Of a stretch of 64,000 nucleotides of DNA, positions 52,926 to 63,770 are shown piece after piece. Made by a program: the position numbers and the translations under genes. The notes beneath the pieces were generated by a model. That model ran no database searches. It was not told the DNA's origin and saw nothing but the letters and a program-made list of their open reading frames with translations. The DNA lies in assembly GCA_003952965.2 (NCBI GenBank), contig CM025853.1:13298387-13362386 (forward strand), read 5' to 3'. This DNA comes from Morella rubra. Taxonomy: Eukaryota; Streptophyta; Magnoliopsida; Fagales; Myricaceae. The stretch's first letter is position 1, and every line of letters begins with the position of its first letter.

Positions 52926-54275
52926 CAATACTACACGCCATAAACGTTCACATGGTTTTGGGATGTTAAAGAAAAGACATTCAAAATGTCTCTATAACGT
53001 TCCAACATATAACGTTAAATCCGTTCAATATACTGATCCAGGGGTTTGGACAAGAAAAAAATAGCCGTTCAAACATTTGACGAATGAAAATGTTGAAACG
53101 TTAGAATGTCGGGAAGCACATTGTCTTCCGAACACTAAAATTAATATTGGAACAGATTTTTTTTTCAAATTATAGAATTGCTAGAAATTTTTTTAAAAAT
53201 ATGTTAAATAAAAAATTTATTAACAAAATGTACAATTAAATAATTAATCACAATAATCGAAAAAATTAAATATAATGCGCAATAAAAAGAATAATCTATA
53301 TTGGCTGTCGCGGTGGGTCTAAACTGCTTCAAGAATTTTTCCAACTCTGCGTGCATCATCGTCTTTTTAAATAAAAAAATTGTAATCAATATAACGCTTA
53401 AATAATTGACAAAAAAATCATTAAAAAAAATGAGCTGAATGAAAAATATATATAACTTACCTATACAACTACTTGATGTCGTTTTGGGTGAATGATTATA
53501 TCTAATATGTTTACATCGATCGTACATATTGTTCTCGTTCGAACACATTCAAAACATATTTTCTTATTTGTTAGGAAAATTAGAAGTTTTGTATTATGCA
53601 CGACAAATTTAAATTTGAGATGTTGGGTTTCAAATGTATTTTCATCACTATAATAATATTAACATCCACAAGAAACTAATGGAGAGAATAACAAAAGCTG
53701 ATCCAACATTGTCCAAACCAGCATCTTTTATTCTATGGAAAGAAATAGAGAGCAATATCCTAGCCAGTAGGGCCAGACTTTTGAAAACTTTTTGACTACA
53801 CATCAGACCTACAAAGCAGTTTTTTGCATTTTTAGTTTGGAATGAAGCAAATTTGATGCAACAATTATTTGTTGATGACATCTCATTAGTTGATGTCTAT
53901 TGTGGCACCTACAAATCCAATAGAGAACAAATTCTATGACATCTCATTAGTTGATGTTTATGTTTCAGAGTACCAATCAGCATCAAACACTGCATACCAT
54001 AGAAAATTAAAAATCTATGGAACAGATGAGCTTATTCAAAAAGAACTAATAACTGAAACAAGCAAAACCCAAAGCATCTGAAATGAAATAAGAAAATAAA
54101 GGGAATATAAGGAAGTCCAAACCACATTCTCATCTGCCAAAACACCCTCATTGAATAAGAACTTGAGTGAACAAATAAAAACCAATGTGCCTTGAACCCA
54201 ATATACATTCATTCTTTTCCAACAGTCACAACTCCCCAAGCATAATGTAGCTGTTATTTTCTAAGATCATCTTAT
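52926..54275. other. AT-rich region with a CACTA-like patch
   Basis: 52930-53130 repeats the subterminal vocabulary of the 47168 element (CGTTAAATCCGTTC, AAAATGTTGAAACGTT). 53881-53960 repeats TGACATCTCATTAGTTGATG twice (53877 and 53937), a 60-bp tandem duplication. No gene recognised. Confidence 0.4.
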
Positions 54276-54283
54276 GTAAACAG

Positions 54284-55522
54284 CAAGGGCAGTTCTAAGG
54301 TAATTGAGGCCTTAGGCGAAACTTCGAAGTGAGGCCTTTTTATAATAATTTATAAAATAATATATATAAAAAATAAATTATTAATAAAAATTTAGTTAAA
54401 ACATATTCTTCTAGCTTTTTGAGATGCAAAATTACTTATCAAAGTTTTATATTCTAAATTTGTTAATATATTATTTTCAATTGGTAATATGACTAATCTA
54501 TTCAATTGGTAGTTGATCTTAAAATCTCTTTTAACATTTTATATTCTAAAAACAAATCTAAACCATCAATATCAACATGATTTTCTGTTTTAAAACATTT
54601 TCAAGTACAAGACAATAATTTTTCAAGTCATCCTCATCCAAATATTTCAACTTTTTCAAATTAAATAAAAAACCAAAAATATAATAGAAATAACGATAAC
54701 TACAACAAATAAAACATAAAATAAAAAGTTTAGAATATAGCACCTTAACTTTAGTGACTATGAGTGATCTTGATCCCATATATAAGAATTGGGAAGCACC
54801 AATAAATGAGGAGAAAAAATAGGATGGTTGAAAGGATTTTGAAGTAGTTTTTGTACTTAACAAGCAATCAAAATATTGTCTCATGTAATTGTGAAATGGT
54901 TTATAGATTAAGTCCTTTTAAGATAGATTTTTAGTTTTAAATTAATGCATACAACAGTAAAAATATTAAATAGATTTTAAGGTATAAAAAGTTAGGAATT
55001 ATTTTTTGTTTGTCAAGTAACGGTAAAAAATAATTAAATGAATTAGGTGTGAGATTTTATAGGATTTCTTGAATTAATTGCCAACTATTGAGATTTTATG
55101 GGATATTTATTTTATGAAATTTGGTTTCAATCAATTTGTAATTAATATCTGTTAAATAAAGAGACATTATAGGGTTGATAGATGCAAGAGACTTTGTAAA
55201 CTGGTGAAGAGTTAATGGTTAATTTCTTCAATTAAGGAAATTTAATAGGCCTCTTTAGAGAAAATAATAATTAATTAGACTTTATAGGACGGTTGATGAG
55301 TTAATGGTTCCTTTTATCAAGGAGATTTAATAAGCCTCTTTATAGATTAACAATTAATTAATTAAAATTCCATACAAATAGCTTTAAGTTAAATTTTTTA
55401 GGCCTTATCATTATTAAATATTTTTTAAATATACCTATTAAAGAAAATTTTTAATTGGGGGCCTCCCTAATTTGGAGGCCTTAGGCAACTGTCTACCCTG
55501 CTTATAGTTGGAGTCGCCCCTG
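54284..55522 (-). mobile_element. hAT element, 1,239 bp, with transposase remnants
   Basis: Left end CAAGGGCAGTTC and the complement of the right end CAGGGGCGACTC form hAT-type termini, with GAGGCCTTAGGC / GCCTAAGGCCTC further in. Flanks GTAAACAG (54276-54283) and ATAAACAG (55523-55530) match at seven of eight bases. The interior is AT-rich with a degraded transposase C-terminus (54395-54690). Confidence 0.75.
54395..54690 (-). pseudogene. hAT transposase C-terminal remnant
   Basis: Minus-strand pieces: KKLKYLDEDDLKNYCLVLEN, DIDGLDLFLE with KMLKEIL, then ILPIENNILTNLEYKTLISN and FASQKARRI. These match the stretch before and after the hAT dimerisation domain of plant TTF-type zinc-finger/hAT proteins; the dimerisation core between them is deleted. 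Several stops. Confidence 0.6.
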
Positions 55523-55530
55523 ATAAACAG

Positions 55531-56860
55531 AAGTTTAAAACTTCAAATTGGGGACATAAATTGAGTTTGAATGAGTTTTCAATTCAATACGTATCATGTT
55601 TTCTTATGATTCTTCATTTAAATACTGGGAAATCCAACTTTGGAAAATTCTCTCCCCTTGTTGGTTGGTTCATCTAGTTCTATAGGACCATAGGTTGAGT
55701 TATGGACACAAGAAATTAAATAAAACAGAGTCCAAGTACTTCAACCTTGAGAAATCTTAATTTTTTCCAATTGAATTCAAACCTGAGAGCAGATTCTTAT
55801 TGACAATAGTACCAATCAATGAGTTTGAATGTTTCCACGAGCAAATAAACACATGCTATAAAAAATTTCTCGCAGTCCAAGTGCTTATCTAAATTATGAC
55901 ATGAAATAAAGGGAAAGTATGAAATAAAAGATGAATCTTAATTCAAGATACAAGCAAGGGAAGGGATAAACAAACAGTTAAAACACGGGAGCCTGATCAA
56001 TATTTATCTACTCTCAGACATGTCTGGATGTGCAGTCAGATGAATCAAACACACGAGAACCTGTCGAAGCAATGGCGCAACCTTTGCTCATCGAGATTGA
56101 CAACGGGTAATTTTTTCTATATCGGGATTTAGGGTTCTTACGAAAAATGAGAGTAACAATCTCAACCTATTCAAATCCTTGCCTCCACTATCAAACGGTA
56201 CGCATCATTAGTTACAAAAAAAGGGCATCATTTTGGGCTAAAATGGTGAACTTCTAGAACGCTATCGTTTGGAGAGGTTGCTGAGTTGTCTGTTGATATG
56301 ATGTGCACCTCCATTAGGAAACAGAGGTGATAAAACCTAGAGACTAAAATATCATTTTTCCTTATTTTTAAGAAAGTGTATCCGACATCACTATATATTG
56401 AAATTTATACATGTTTTTAAAATTTCATAAAAACCCAAGTTGTGATTTTTAAATTTCCCTACATTATAACATTAATTGGAGTTTTAATGAATTTGAAAAA
56501 AGGTAGTAAAGATTTTTATTTTTATTCAAAATTTTTGGCCGGTGAAATCACAAATTTTTCTTCCAAAACTTATTCGAAGTTTCTGGCGCCTCCGTAACTT
56601 TTTAAACTGTACGATATTAAAATCGTAAATTTCCATTTCTAAACATTTTCGTTTATACGAAATCTCAGCGAGTGTTGTGTCGGGCGGAAGAAGAACGAAC
56701 TCATGCTACTTTGCCGAAGTCCCTTGTGCTATTCGCAGTGATTTCTGCTGTCTCCGCATAAACAGTGTAGCATTTCACCCCACATGCAGAACCCGTACAA
56801 AAGCCTCCAACCCGTCCAGTCCAATCCAATCTAATCCAATCCAGCTCAAATCCGAACAGT
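55531..56860. other. Intergenic region and 5' flank of the first PPR gene
   Basis: No gene seen. 56300-56365 ends with a GACTAAAATATCATTTTTCC-type sequence resembling the terminal repeat of the 49948 Pack-MULE, with no partner found. A short (TCCAA)n-like run lies at 56818-56845. 56640-56860 is less AT-rich and probably 5' UTR. Confidence 0.45.
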
Positions 56861-56865
56861 AACAA

Positions 56866-56994
56866 ATGAGAGTTCTGCCACTGCTGCCGCCACCTCCGTT
56901 TAGCCATGAAACTCTCAACTTGGTTTCTTCGGGACACCTCTTCTGCCAGACGAAAAACTGCTCTCTCCAACCTGGTCTTTTCCATCCTCGATAA
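56866..56994 (+). other. Upstream ORF overlapping the first PPR start codon
   Basis: ATG at 56866, 42 codons, TAA at 56992-56994. It starts 40 bases before the PPR ATG in another frame and runs past it. The context AACAAATGA is moderate. If transcription starts upstream of it, this uORF would be expected to lower PPR translation. Confidence 0.4.
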
Positions 56995-59260
56995 GGCCGA
57001 TCATCCTATCGAACACGCCTTGGAAAGCCTACTACCCTCTCTCTCGGCCAGCATCGTTTCCTTTGTTATCCAACAACACCCCAACACGCAATTGGGTTTT
57101 CGGTTCTTCATCTGGGCAACGCGGGAAAAGCGCCTCCGTAGCCGGGTCTCCGATCATCTTGTCATTGACATGCTTGTCAGGGACAAACATGGTTTTGACC
57201 TGTACTGGAAAACTCTCCAAGAGCTCAAGAACTCCGGTATTCCGATTACTTCCAATGCTTTTTCAGTGTTGATTGCAGGATATGCTAAGATAGGCAAGGC
57301 CGAAAAGGCCGTGGAAGCTTTCTCTACAATGAAAGATTTCGACTGTAAGCCTGATGTGGTTACTTACAATTGCGTATTGCATGTTATGGTTCAAAAGGAG
57401 GTGCTTTTATTGGCGTTAGCAGTATATAATCATATGCTGAAGTCAAATTGCGGTCCGGATTTAGCTACTTACGGTATATTGTTAACTGGGATGTGCAAAA
57501 ATGGCCAGACTCAGGATGCATTGAAACTGTTTGATGAAATGACCCAAAGGGGTATTTCCCCCAGCCAGAAAACTTATACTATTGTTCTTTCGGGTTTGTG
57601 TCGGGCAAAGAGGCCCCATGATGCATATAGACTGTTCAATACGATGAAAGAGAGTGGGCTGTGGCCTGATGCGGTTACTTACAATGCTTTAATTAATGGA
57701 TTCTGTAAATTAGCTAGGCTTGATGAAGCTTACGCACTTTTGCGAACCTTTGAGAGGGATGGGTATGCTCTTAATCTTAATGGGTACAGTTGTTTGATTG
57801 ATGGTTTGTTTAGAGCTAAGAGACATAATGAAGCACAAGCGTGGTTCAGAAAGATGATCAAGGAGGACATCAATCCAGATGTTGTTATATACACTATAAT
57901 GATTCGGGGGTTATCGGAGGCAGGCCAGGTTCAGGAAGCATTGAACTTGTTGGGTGAAATGGCAGAAAAAGACTTGGCTCCAGATACCTATTGTTACAAT
58001 GCTCTAATTAAAGGGTTTTGCAATATGGGTCTTTTGGATGAGGCTCGGTCCCTCCAACTCGAGATTTCAAATCAGGATTGCTTCCCTAATGCCTGCACTT
58101 ACACCATTCTGATTTGTGGTATGTGTAGGAATGGGTTAGTGGAGGAGGCACAACAAATATTCAATGAGATGGAGAAGCTTAATTGTGTTCCTTCTGTCGT
58201 GACTTTCAATGCTCTTATTGATGGACTTTGTAAGGCTGGCCAGCTTGAGGAAGCTCATCTTTTGTTTTACAAAATGGAGATAGGGAGAAATCCTTCCTTA
58301 TTTCTTCGGCTTTCTCAGGGTGTCAATCGGGTTCTTGATAGCGCCAGCCTCCAAAGGATGGTGGAGCAATTGTGTGAATCAGGAGCAATTCTTAAGGCCT
58401 ACAAGCTTCTCATGCAGCTTGCTGATGATAGTGAGGTCATGCCCGACATCACGACTTATAATGTTCTGATCAATGGTTTCTGCAAGGCTGGGAACGTCAA
58501 TGGTGCTTTCAAGCTCTTCAAGGACCTGCAACTAAAAGGGCTCTCTCCAGATTGCATCACTTATGGAACGCTTATAGATGGCCTTCAAAGACTTGACAGA
58601 GATGAGGATGCATTTGATGTCTTCCATCAAATGGAGAAGAACGGGATTGCACCTAGCTTTGATGTGTATAAAACGCTTATGACTTGGTCATGCAGGAGAA
58701 GAAAGGTTTCATTGGCTTTTAGTTTATGGTTGAAGTATCTGATGCACCTTCCAGGCAGGGAAGAGGAAGCCATCAGAGCAGTAGAGGTACATTTTGAGGA
58801 AGGGGAAGTGGAAAAGGCGATAAGAGGCATACTCCAAATGGATTATAAAAGGAAAAATTTTGATTTAGGGCCATATACCATTATGCTAATTGGGTTGTGT
58901 CAGGCAAAAAGAGTGAACGAAGCCATGACGATATTTTCTGTTCTTACCGATACGAGGGTCATTGTTACTCCCCCAAGTTGTGCGAAGCTGATTCTTGGTC
59001 TATGCCACGAAGGGAATTTGGAACTGGCAATAAAAGTCTTCCTTTATACTTTAGAGAACGGTTTCACGATGATGCCACAGACTTATCGGCGGCTGCTTAA
59101 TTGTGTGCTTCGTTCCAGAGATAGGAAGCACGCCATGGGCCTCTTAAGTAAAATGAGATCTTTTGGGTATGATTTGGATGGCTATTCTTACCAGACAATG
59201 AATTTTGTTCGACATGGTAGCTGGGACACACGGAAAATGGAAAATGTGTCCCCTTTATAA
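56906..59260 (+). CDS. P-class pentatricopeptide repeat protein, At1g79540-like
   Basis: A 784-residue intronless protein. At least twelve 35-residue PPR units can be read, for example PDVVTYNCVLHVM, PDAVTYNALINGFCK, PDVVIYTIMIRGLSE, PNACTYTILICGMCR and PDITTYNVLINGFCK. There is no E, DYW or SMR domain, so it is a P-class protein: an RNA-binding factor for organellar RNA stability, splicing or translation. Length and order agree with my memory of Arabidopsis At1g79540. The Arg/Ser/Thr-rich start (MKLSTWFLRDTSSARRKTAL) suits an organellar targeting peptide, probably mitochondrial. The frame has no stops or indels. A 42-codon uORF overlaps its start. Confidence 0.9.
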   Translation: MKLSTWFLRDTSSARRKTALSNLVFSILDKADHPIEHALESLLPSLSASIVSFVIQQHPNTQLGFRFFIWATREKRLRSRVSDHLVIDMLVRDKHGFDLYWKTLQELKNSGIPITSNAFSVLIAGYAKIGKAEKAVEAFSTMKDFDCKPDVVTYNCVLHVMVQKEVLLLALAVYNHMLKSNCGPDLATYGILLTGMCKNGQTQDALKLFDEMTQRGISPSQKTYTIVLSGLCRAKRPHDAYRLFNTMKESGLWPDAVTYNALINGFCKLARLDEAYALLRTFERDGYALNLNGYSCLIDGLFRAKRHNEAQAWFRKMIKEDINPDVVIYTIMIRGLSEAGQVQEALNLLGEMAEKDLAPDTYCYNALIKGFCNMGLLDEARSLQLEISNQDCFPNACTYTILICGMCRNGLVEEAQQIFNEMEKLNCVPSVVTFNALIDGLCKAGQLEEAHLLFYKMEIGRNPSLFLRLSQGVNRVLDSASLQRMVEQLCESGAILKAYKLLMQLADDSEVMPDITTYNVLINGFCKAGNVNGAFKLFKDLQLKGLSPDCITYGTLIDGLQRLDRDEDAFDVFHQMEKNGIAPSFDVYKTLMTWSCRRRKVSLAFSLWLKYLMHLPGREEEAIRAVEVHFEEGEVEKAIRGILQMDYKRKNFDLGPYTIMLIGLCQAKRVNEAMTIFSVLTDTRVIVTPPSCAKLILGLCHEGNLELAIKVFLYTLENGFTMMPQTYRRLLNCVLRSRDRKHAMGLLSKMRSFGYDLDGYSYQTMNFVRHGSWDTRKMENVSPL

Positions 59261-60417
59261 CCACTGGCTATGTCAGAGGAATGATAGTCAGTTACATATT
59301 CTTTTGGTGCAGAGAGAGAATTGCAATGGGCGTCTCTTGTACAGCAATCAGCTTAATTAAGATTGGTGACCACCCTCCCTGTTGGAGATCAATTTTGTTT
59401 TTCCTTCCCAGCCTTGTACTCCACACTGTGGTACGTAAACCTGGTGTCTGAGGATGGAATTGATTTGTTTGGTGAGAAATAAAAGTGTTGGATTATTATC
59501 TATATGCCCTAAACTTTTGTCACATATGCTTGGGCTTTTTTAACATTATTAATTGGAAGGAACGAAAGAGATTCACTTTTTTTCTAGAGCAAGAAGTTGT
59601 TTCCATGATTCACAGAAGCTAAATGACCTTAGAACACAATGGTATCTCTCCTAGTTCTTTGGATGTTTACCGTTTGATTTCAACTCTCTTTAGATCATGG
59701 GACATGGCTTGGTTTGAAACTTTTTTTGGTAAAACTTTGTACCTTAAATTATGCTTATGCTATTAAGTACTAACTATGGCATAATATGCTCACTGCAAGA
59801 GAAGAATATATCTCCTGTATGGCATTGGGACAGTAACTTGTTAAATTATTTTTCTTTTCCTTTTTTGTGAATTTTCTTTTCTTTCACTTTTGGTGTAGTA
59901 ATACTGTGGGCAACTGTTGTATTTTTGGATGTGGTATTTTTTTTTGGGTCTTTGGGACAATATTCCTATTAGCTTATTTTACAAAATCTGCTCATTTGTT
60001 TCGGGATGCAGATTCTAGACTACAAATTTGAACGCATCTTATCTAGAGAATTTTTTTTAAAAAATAATACTTCGAGATAGAAATATTGAAGATAAAATGG
60101 CTACAAAGATATTCCAGTTTCATATAACATAATTTATAAATTTAACAATTTCAAAGTTTCTATTTTATTTTTGCCAACTACCAAACCTGACCAATTGAGA
60201 CTATTCAAGTAAATCCGAAGCAAAAAAAAAAAAAGCAAATCACTTGCTTACATAAAAAAAGAAAAGAAAAGGAAAAACCCTAAGCTCCCAAGAAAAAAAA
60301 AAAAAAAAAGAAAAAAAAATTTTTTCTTCCTGTCTCCACTTGGTCCGAATGGGTTTATAGTTAAGAGGCTCTGCAATAAGGTAGGGTTTTAGCCATTAAT
60401 CATTTTTTGAAGCTTAA
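59261..60417. other. Intergenic region between the PPR gene and the small reading frame
   Basis: Probable 3' UTR of the PPR gene (AATAAAAG at 59478) and then AT-rich sequence with poly(A) and poly(T) runs, including a long purine-rich stretch at 60215-60320. No gene recognised. Confidence 0.5.
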
Positions 60418-60420
60418 GTG

Positions 60421-60615
60421 AGAAGAAATAAGCATTCAGTCGAAGCACAAGGGACCGCCGTTCAGATTCTGAAAGCCGCCGGCGGGGCCAAGCTGGATTT
60501 CGACGCCGCTATCGAAGCTCTGAGCGGGAAGCATTCCATCAAGGCGGTGGTCGATAGGTTTGGGGGAGACTGGCGAGAACAAAGAGGGAGCAGCAGCTCC
60601 AAAAAGACGGACTGA
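60421..60615 (+). CDS. Short GC-rich reading frame without ATG, function unknown
   Basis: After a TAA at 60415-60417 the frame is open for 65 codons to a TGA at 60613-60615, with no in-frame ATG. It reads SVEAQGTAVQILKAAGGAKL, DFDAAIEALSGKHSIKAVVD and RFGGDWREQRGSSSSKKTD. Base composition is much more GC-rich than its surroundings and the residue pattern is protein-like and amphipathic. GCATTCAG at 60431-60438 could be a splice acceptor, so it may be a last exon with its ATG upstream, or a decayed gene. I do not recognise the family. It is on the same strand and about 110 bp upstream of the second PPR gene. Confidence 0.4.
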   Translation, partial: RRNKHSVEAQGTAVQILKAAGGAKLDFDAAIEALSGKHSIKAVVDRFGGDWREQRGSSSSKKTD

Positions 60616-60723
60616 GAGCGAATTGAACATGCAAATAGGGAATCTTTGTTTGGCAATCGATTATGATAAGAGCTTGGAGAAGTAGGCTGTTCTTTCTCTC
60701 TGCTCCGATGAGTCTTCTTTCAT

Positions 60724-63264
60724 ATGTCCATGTGGTTTTGTCTATCGATGAGTATATTGGGTTTTCCCAGAAAACTCATTACCTCGACTGCTAATCTTAT
60801 TCGTTTCAAGTCAGTCTCTACGGCGCTTGCCGTCCTGAACCCACCTGAATCCTCAGATTCGACCTCTGATGAGGATTATACTGCTGCCACATCTTCTTCT
60901 ACTCTCGTTTCTACTTCTTCAACCATTTTAGGTTATACCCTCAATCACAGCAAGGCCACTATCAGTCAGACTCAGTTGGACTCATCCAGCGTTGTTCTAA
61001 CTTTGCACACTCTCAGAAAGGATCCTTATTCTGCACTGTCCTTCTTTTCCCAGTTAAAGGGACACGGCTTTGCACATAATGCCTCTACGTATGCCGCCCT
61101 GGTTACTATCTTATGCTCATGGGGTTTCGATAGGCAGCTGGACGCTGTCTTCTTGGAGCTCATTGTTGGGTCTAAGGAGAGTCAACATCAGCAGCCAGGA
61201 ATTGAAGTTTCTGATTTGTTTGTAGCACTTGCGGCAGAGGGCCTCCAGGCCAATAAGACATTGCTTAGAGCATACAATGTGCTCGTTAAATCCTATGCGA
61301 GTGTTGGTATGTTCGATGAGGCCATTGATATTTTGTTCCAAACAAAGAGGCGTGGGTTTGTTCCACACATCTTTACCTGTAATTTTCTCCTGAATCGCTT
61401 AATTGAGCATGGGAAAATGGACATGGCTGTGGCCATTTACGAGCAACTGAAGAGGTTAGGTTTGAGTCCTAATGATTACACTTATGCAATTGTGATCAAG
61501 GCACTCTGCAAGAAGGGTAATTTAGAAGAAGCTGTTCATGTGTTTGAGGAGATGGAGAAAGCTGGGGTTACCCCTAATGCTTTTGCTTACACATTGTACA
61601 TTGAAGGGCTTTGCACCCATCAGAGGTCGGATTTGGGATATCAATTGCTTCAAGCATGGAAAGCGGCAAATGCCCCTATTGGTGCGTATGCTTATTCCGC
61701 TGTCATTCGTGGGTTCTGTGCTGAGATGAAATTAGATGAAGCAGAGAGTGTCTTACTTGAGATGGAAAAGCAAGGGGTTGTCCCTGACGTACAAAGCTAC
61801 GGTGCTTTGATCCATGGCTACTGCAAGGGTTGGAATCTGCTAAAAGCTTTGGCTCTCCATCAAGATATGGTGGCGAAGGGAATCAAGAGTAATTGTGTGA
61901 TCATTAGCTCAATTCTTCAATGCTTGGGTAACATGGGCATGCCTTTTGAAGCAGTAGAGGTATTCAAAGAATTTAAGAGGTCTGGAATCTTTCTTGATGA
62001 GGTTTCATACAATATCATGGTTGATGCTTTGTGCAAACAAGGGAAAGTGAAAGAAGCCATAAATGTGCTTGAAGACATGAAGGGATTGCATATGGTTTTG
62101 GATATTATACACTACACAACCTTGATTAAAGGGTACCTTTTCCAAGGAAGAGTTGTTGAAGCCTTGAATCTGTATGAGGAAATGAAGGAAAAGGGTTTCA
62201 AACCTGACATTGTCGTTTATAATGTACTTGCTGCTGGGTTATCTAGAAATGGCCTTGCATCTGAGGCCCTTGACCTTTTGGGTTACATGGAGGCACAGGG
62301 TGTAAAACCAAACTCTACTACGTACAACATGATTATTGAAGGTTTATGTATCGCAGGCAAAGTGGAGGAAGCTGAGGAATTTTTTAGTAGTTTAGAGGAC
62401 AAGAGTGTGGATAACTACTCGGCTATGGTTAGTGGGTACTGTGAAGCCAACTGTGCAAGAGAGGCCTATGAACTTTTCCGTAAGTTGTCAAAGCAAGGAG
62501 TTCTAATTAAAAAAAGCTCGTGCTTTAAACTACTAGGTAGCCTTTGCTTGGAAGGTGTCAATGATAAGGCTCTTATGTTGCTTGAGACTATATTGCAATT
62601 GAATATGGAACCTAGCAAAATAATGTACTCTAAAGTTATAGCTGCTCTTTGTCAGGCTGGAGATTTGAAAAAGGCTCGATGGTTGTTTGATATTCTAGTT
62701 GAAAGAGGGTTAACTCCTGATGTCATTTCATACACAATGATGATAAATGCTTACTGCAAAATGAATTGCTTACAGAAAGCCCACGATCTCTTTCTTGATA
62801 TGAAGGATAGGGGAATTAGACCTGACGTCATTACTTACACGGTTTTGCTTGATGGTCATTCCAAAACACATCTAGGAAGGGTTTGTTTCCCTCTAGGGGC
62901 GAGGGAAAAGGAAGAGAGGAAAAAGGATGCTTCAATCATCTGGACAGAAATGAAGGAGAAGGATATAAAACCTGATGTTATTTGTTACACTGTTTTAATT
63001 GACAGGAACTGTAAGACAGATGACTTTAAGGATGCCATTGCCCTATTTGACGAAATGATTGACAGAGGACTAGAACCTGATACAGTGACTTACACAGCTC
63101 TTCTCTCCAGTTCTTGTAGAAAGGGAGATGTGGAGAGGGCCGTGACCCTTTTCAATGAGATGTCTTCTAAGGGAATATTGCCAGATGCCCGCACCATCTC
63201 GGTTCTGCACCGTGGTATTATAAAAGCCAAGAAAGTGCAGTTGCGGAACCAAGGACTCTCTTGA
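60724..63264 (+). CDS. P-class pentatricopeptide repeat protein, At2g26790-like
   Basis: An 846-residue intronless protein starting MSMWFCLSMSILGFPRKL, a basic, hydroxylated N-terminus suited to mitochondrial import. The first 90 or so residues include a Ser/Thr-rich linker. About nineteen PPR units follow, among them PNDYTYAIVIKALCK, PDVQSYGALIHGYCK, PDIVVYNVLAAGLSR, PDVISYTMMINAYCK, PDVICYTVLIDRNCK and PDTVTYTALLSSSCR. A 27-residue non-repeat insert near residue 715 (after LLDGHSK) is, as I recall, also present in Arabidopsis At2g26790. No E or DYW domain. P-class proteins bind specific organellar RNAs; the target cannot be read from sequence here. The next ATG is two codons on, so the start is uncertain by two residues. 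Confidence 0.9.
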   Translation: MSMWFCLSMSILGFPRKLITSTANLIRFKSVSTALAVLNPPESSDSTSDEDYTAATSSSTLVSTSSTILGYTLNHSKATISQTQLDSSSVVLTLHTLRKDPYSALSFFSQLKGHGFAHNASTYAALVTILCSWGFDRQLDAVFLELIVGSKESQHQQPGIEVSDLFVALAAEGLQANKTLLRAYNVLVKSYASVGMFDEAIDILFQTKRRGFVPHIFTCNFLLNRLIEHGKMDMAVAIYEQLKRLGLSPNDYTYAIVIKALCKKGNLEEAVHVFEEMEKAGVTPNAFAYTLYIEGLCTHQRSDLGYQLLQAWKAANAPIGAYAYSAVIRGFCAEMKLDEAESVLLEMEKQGVVPDVQSYGALIHGYCKGWNLLKALALHQDMVAKGIKSNCVIISSILQCLGNMGMPFEAVEVFKEFKRSGIFLDEVSYNIMVDALCKQGKVKEAINVLEDMKGLHMVLDIIHYTTLIKGYLFQGRVVEALNLYEEMKEKGFKPDIVVYNVLAAGLSRNGLASEALDLLGYMEAQGVKPNSTTYNMIIEGLCIAGKVEEAEEFFSSLEDKSVDNYSAMVSGYCEANCAREAYELFRKLSKQGVLIKKSSCFKLLGSLCLEGVNDKALMLLETILQLNMEPSKIMYSKVIAALCQAGDLKKARWLFDILVERGLTPDVISYTMMINAYCKMNCLQKAHDLFLDMKDRGIRPDVITYTVLLDGHSKTHLGRVCFPLGAREKEERKKDASIIWTEMKEKDIKPDVICYTVLIDRNCKTDDFKDAIALFDEMIDRGLEPDTVTYTALLSSSCRKGDVERAVTLFNEMSSKGILPDARTISVLHRGIIKAKKVQLRNQGLS

Positions 63265-63770
63265 CACTCAGCAGTTGTAAACCAAAATCTATAGTTGCTG
63301 AATCAAGTGTTTTAAGGTAGAGCAATTTTATTTACGCCATTTCTCGATTATGGTCTACACAGACTTCATTTTGTTGTTGTGTTGCATTGAAGGTGGCAAT
63401 AAAGTTTGGAAGCAGAGAAGAAGGTACAGTTGTGTGTAGGCCACTTGAAACTCAGTATCGACAGGTGCATAGATCTGTAGACTTGATTCAAAATGGGTTT
63501 TATAAAGGGATTTATCGGGAGGTTTTGTTAGCTTCGAAGATATCAGTATCTTTGTCAATTGATACTGTAGCTGTTGAAAAAATTGCTTACTTCCTGTGGT
63601 TTCTGCAGCATCAATTCAAGTCTTCACAGCAATTGGGCTTGTTGCTGGTATCACGAGTAAAAGTAGGTAAAATGACTTGGTTTGCTTTCGTTTATTATTC
63701 TTAAGCTAGATGCAGTTTAGTATTTGGCTTGTTTGGGGGCTGGTGTGCTTCCCAATAGATAATTTTCGAG
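63265..63770 (+). other. 3' flank of the second PPR gene
   Basis: Probable 3' UTR. 63387-63704 is open without an ATG at its start and does not look like a known protein; it may be UTR or an unrelated fragment. Confidence 0.4.

Noticed and set aside
53204..53548. Minus-strand frame rich in Phe and Ile
   Set aside because: AT-rich composition alone gives such frames; no family or splice pattern seen.
56677..56862. 61-codon frame upstream of the first PPR gene
   Set aside because: It begins with GTG, contains a pentanucleotide repeat, and lies in the probable 5' UTR.
62850..62935. Insertion disrupting a PPR repeat in the second PPR protein
   Set aside because: The frame is intact and, from memory, a similar insert occurs in the Arabidopsis relative, so it is a family feature.
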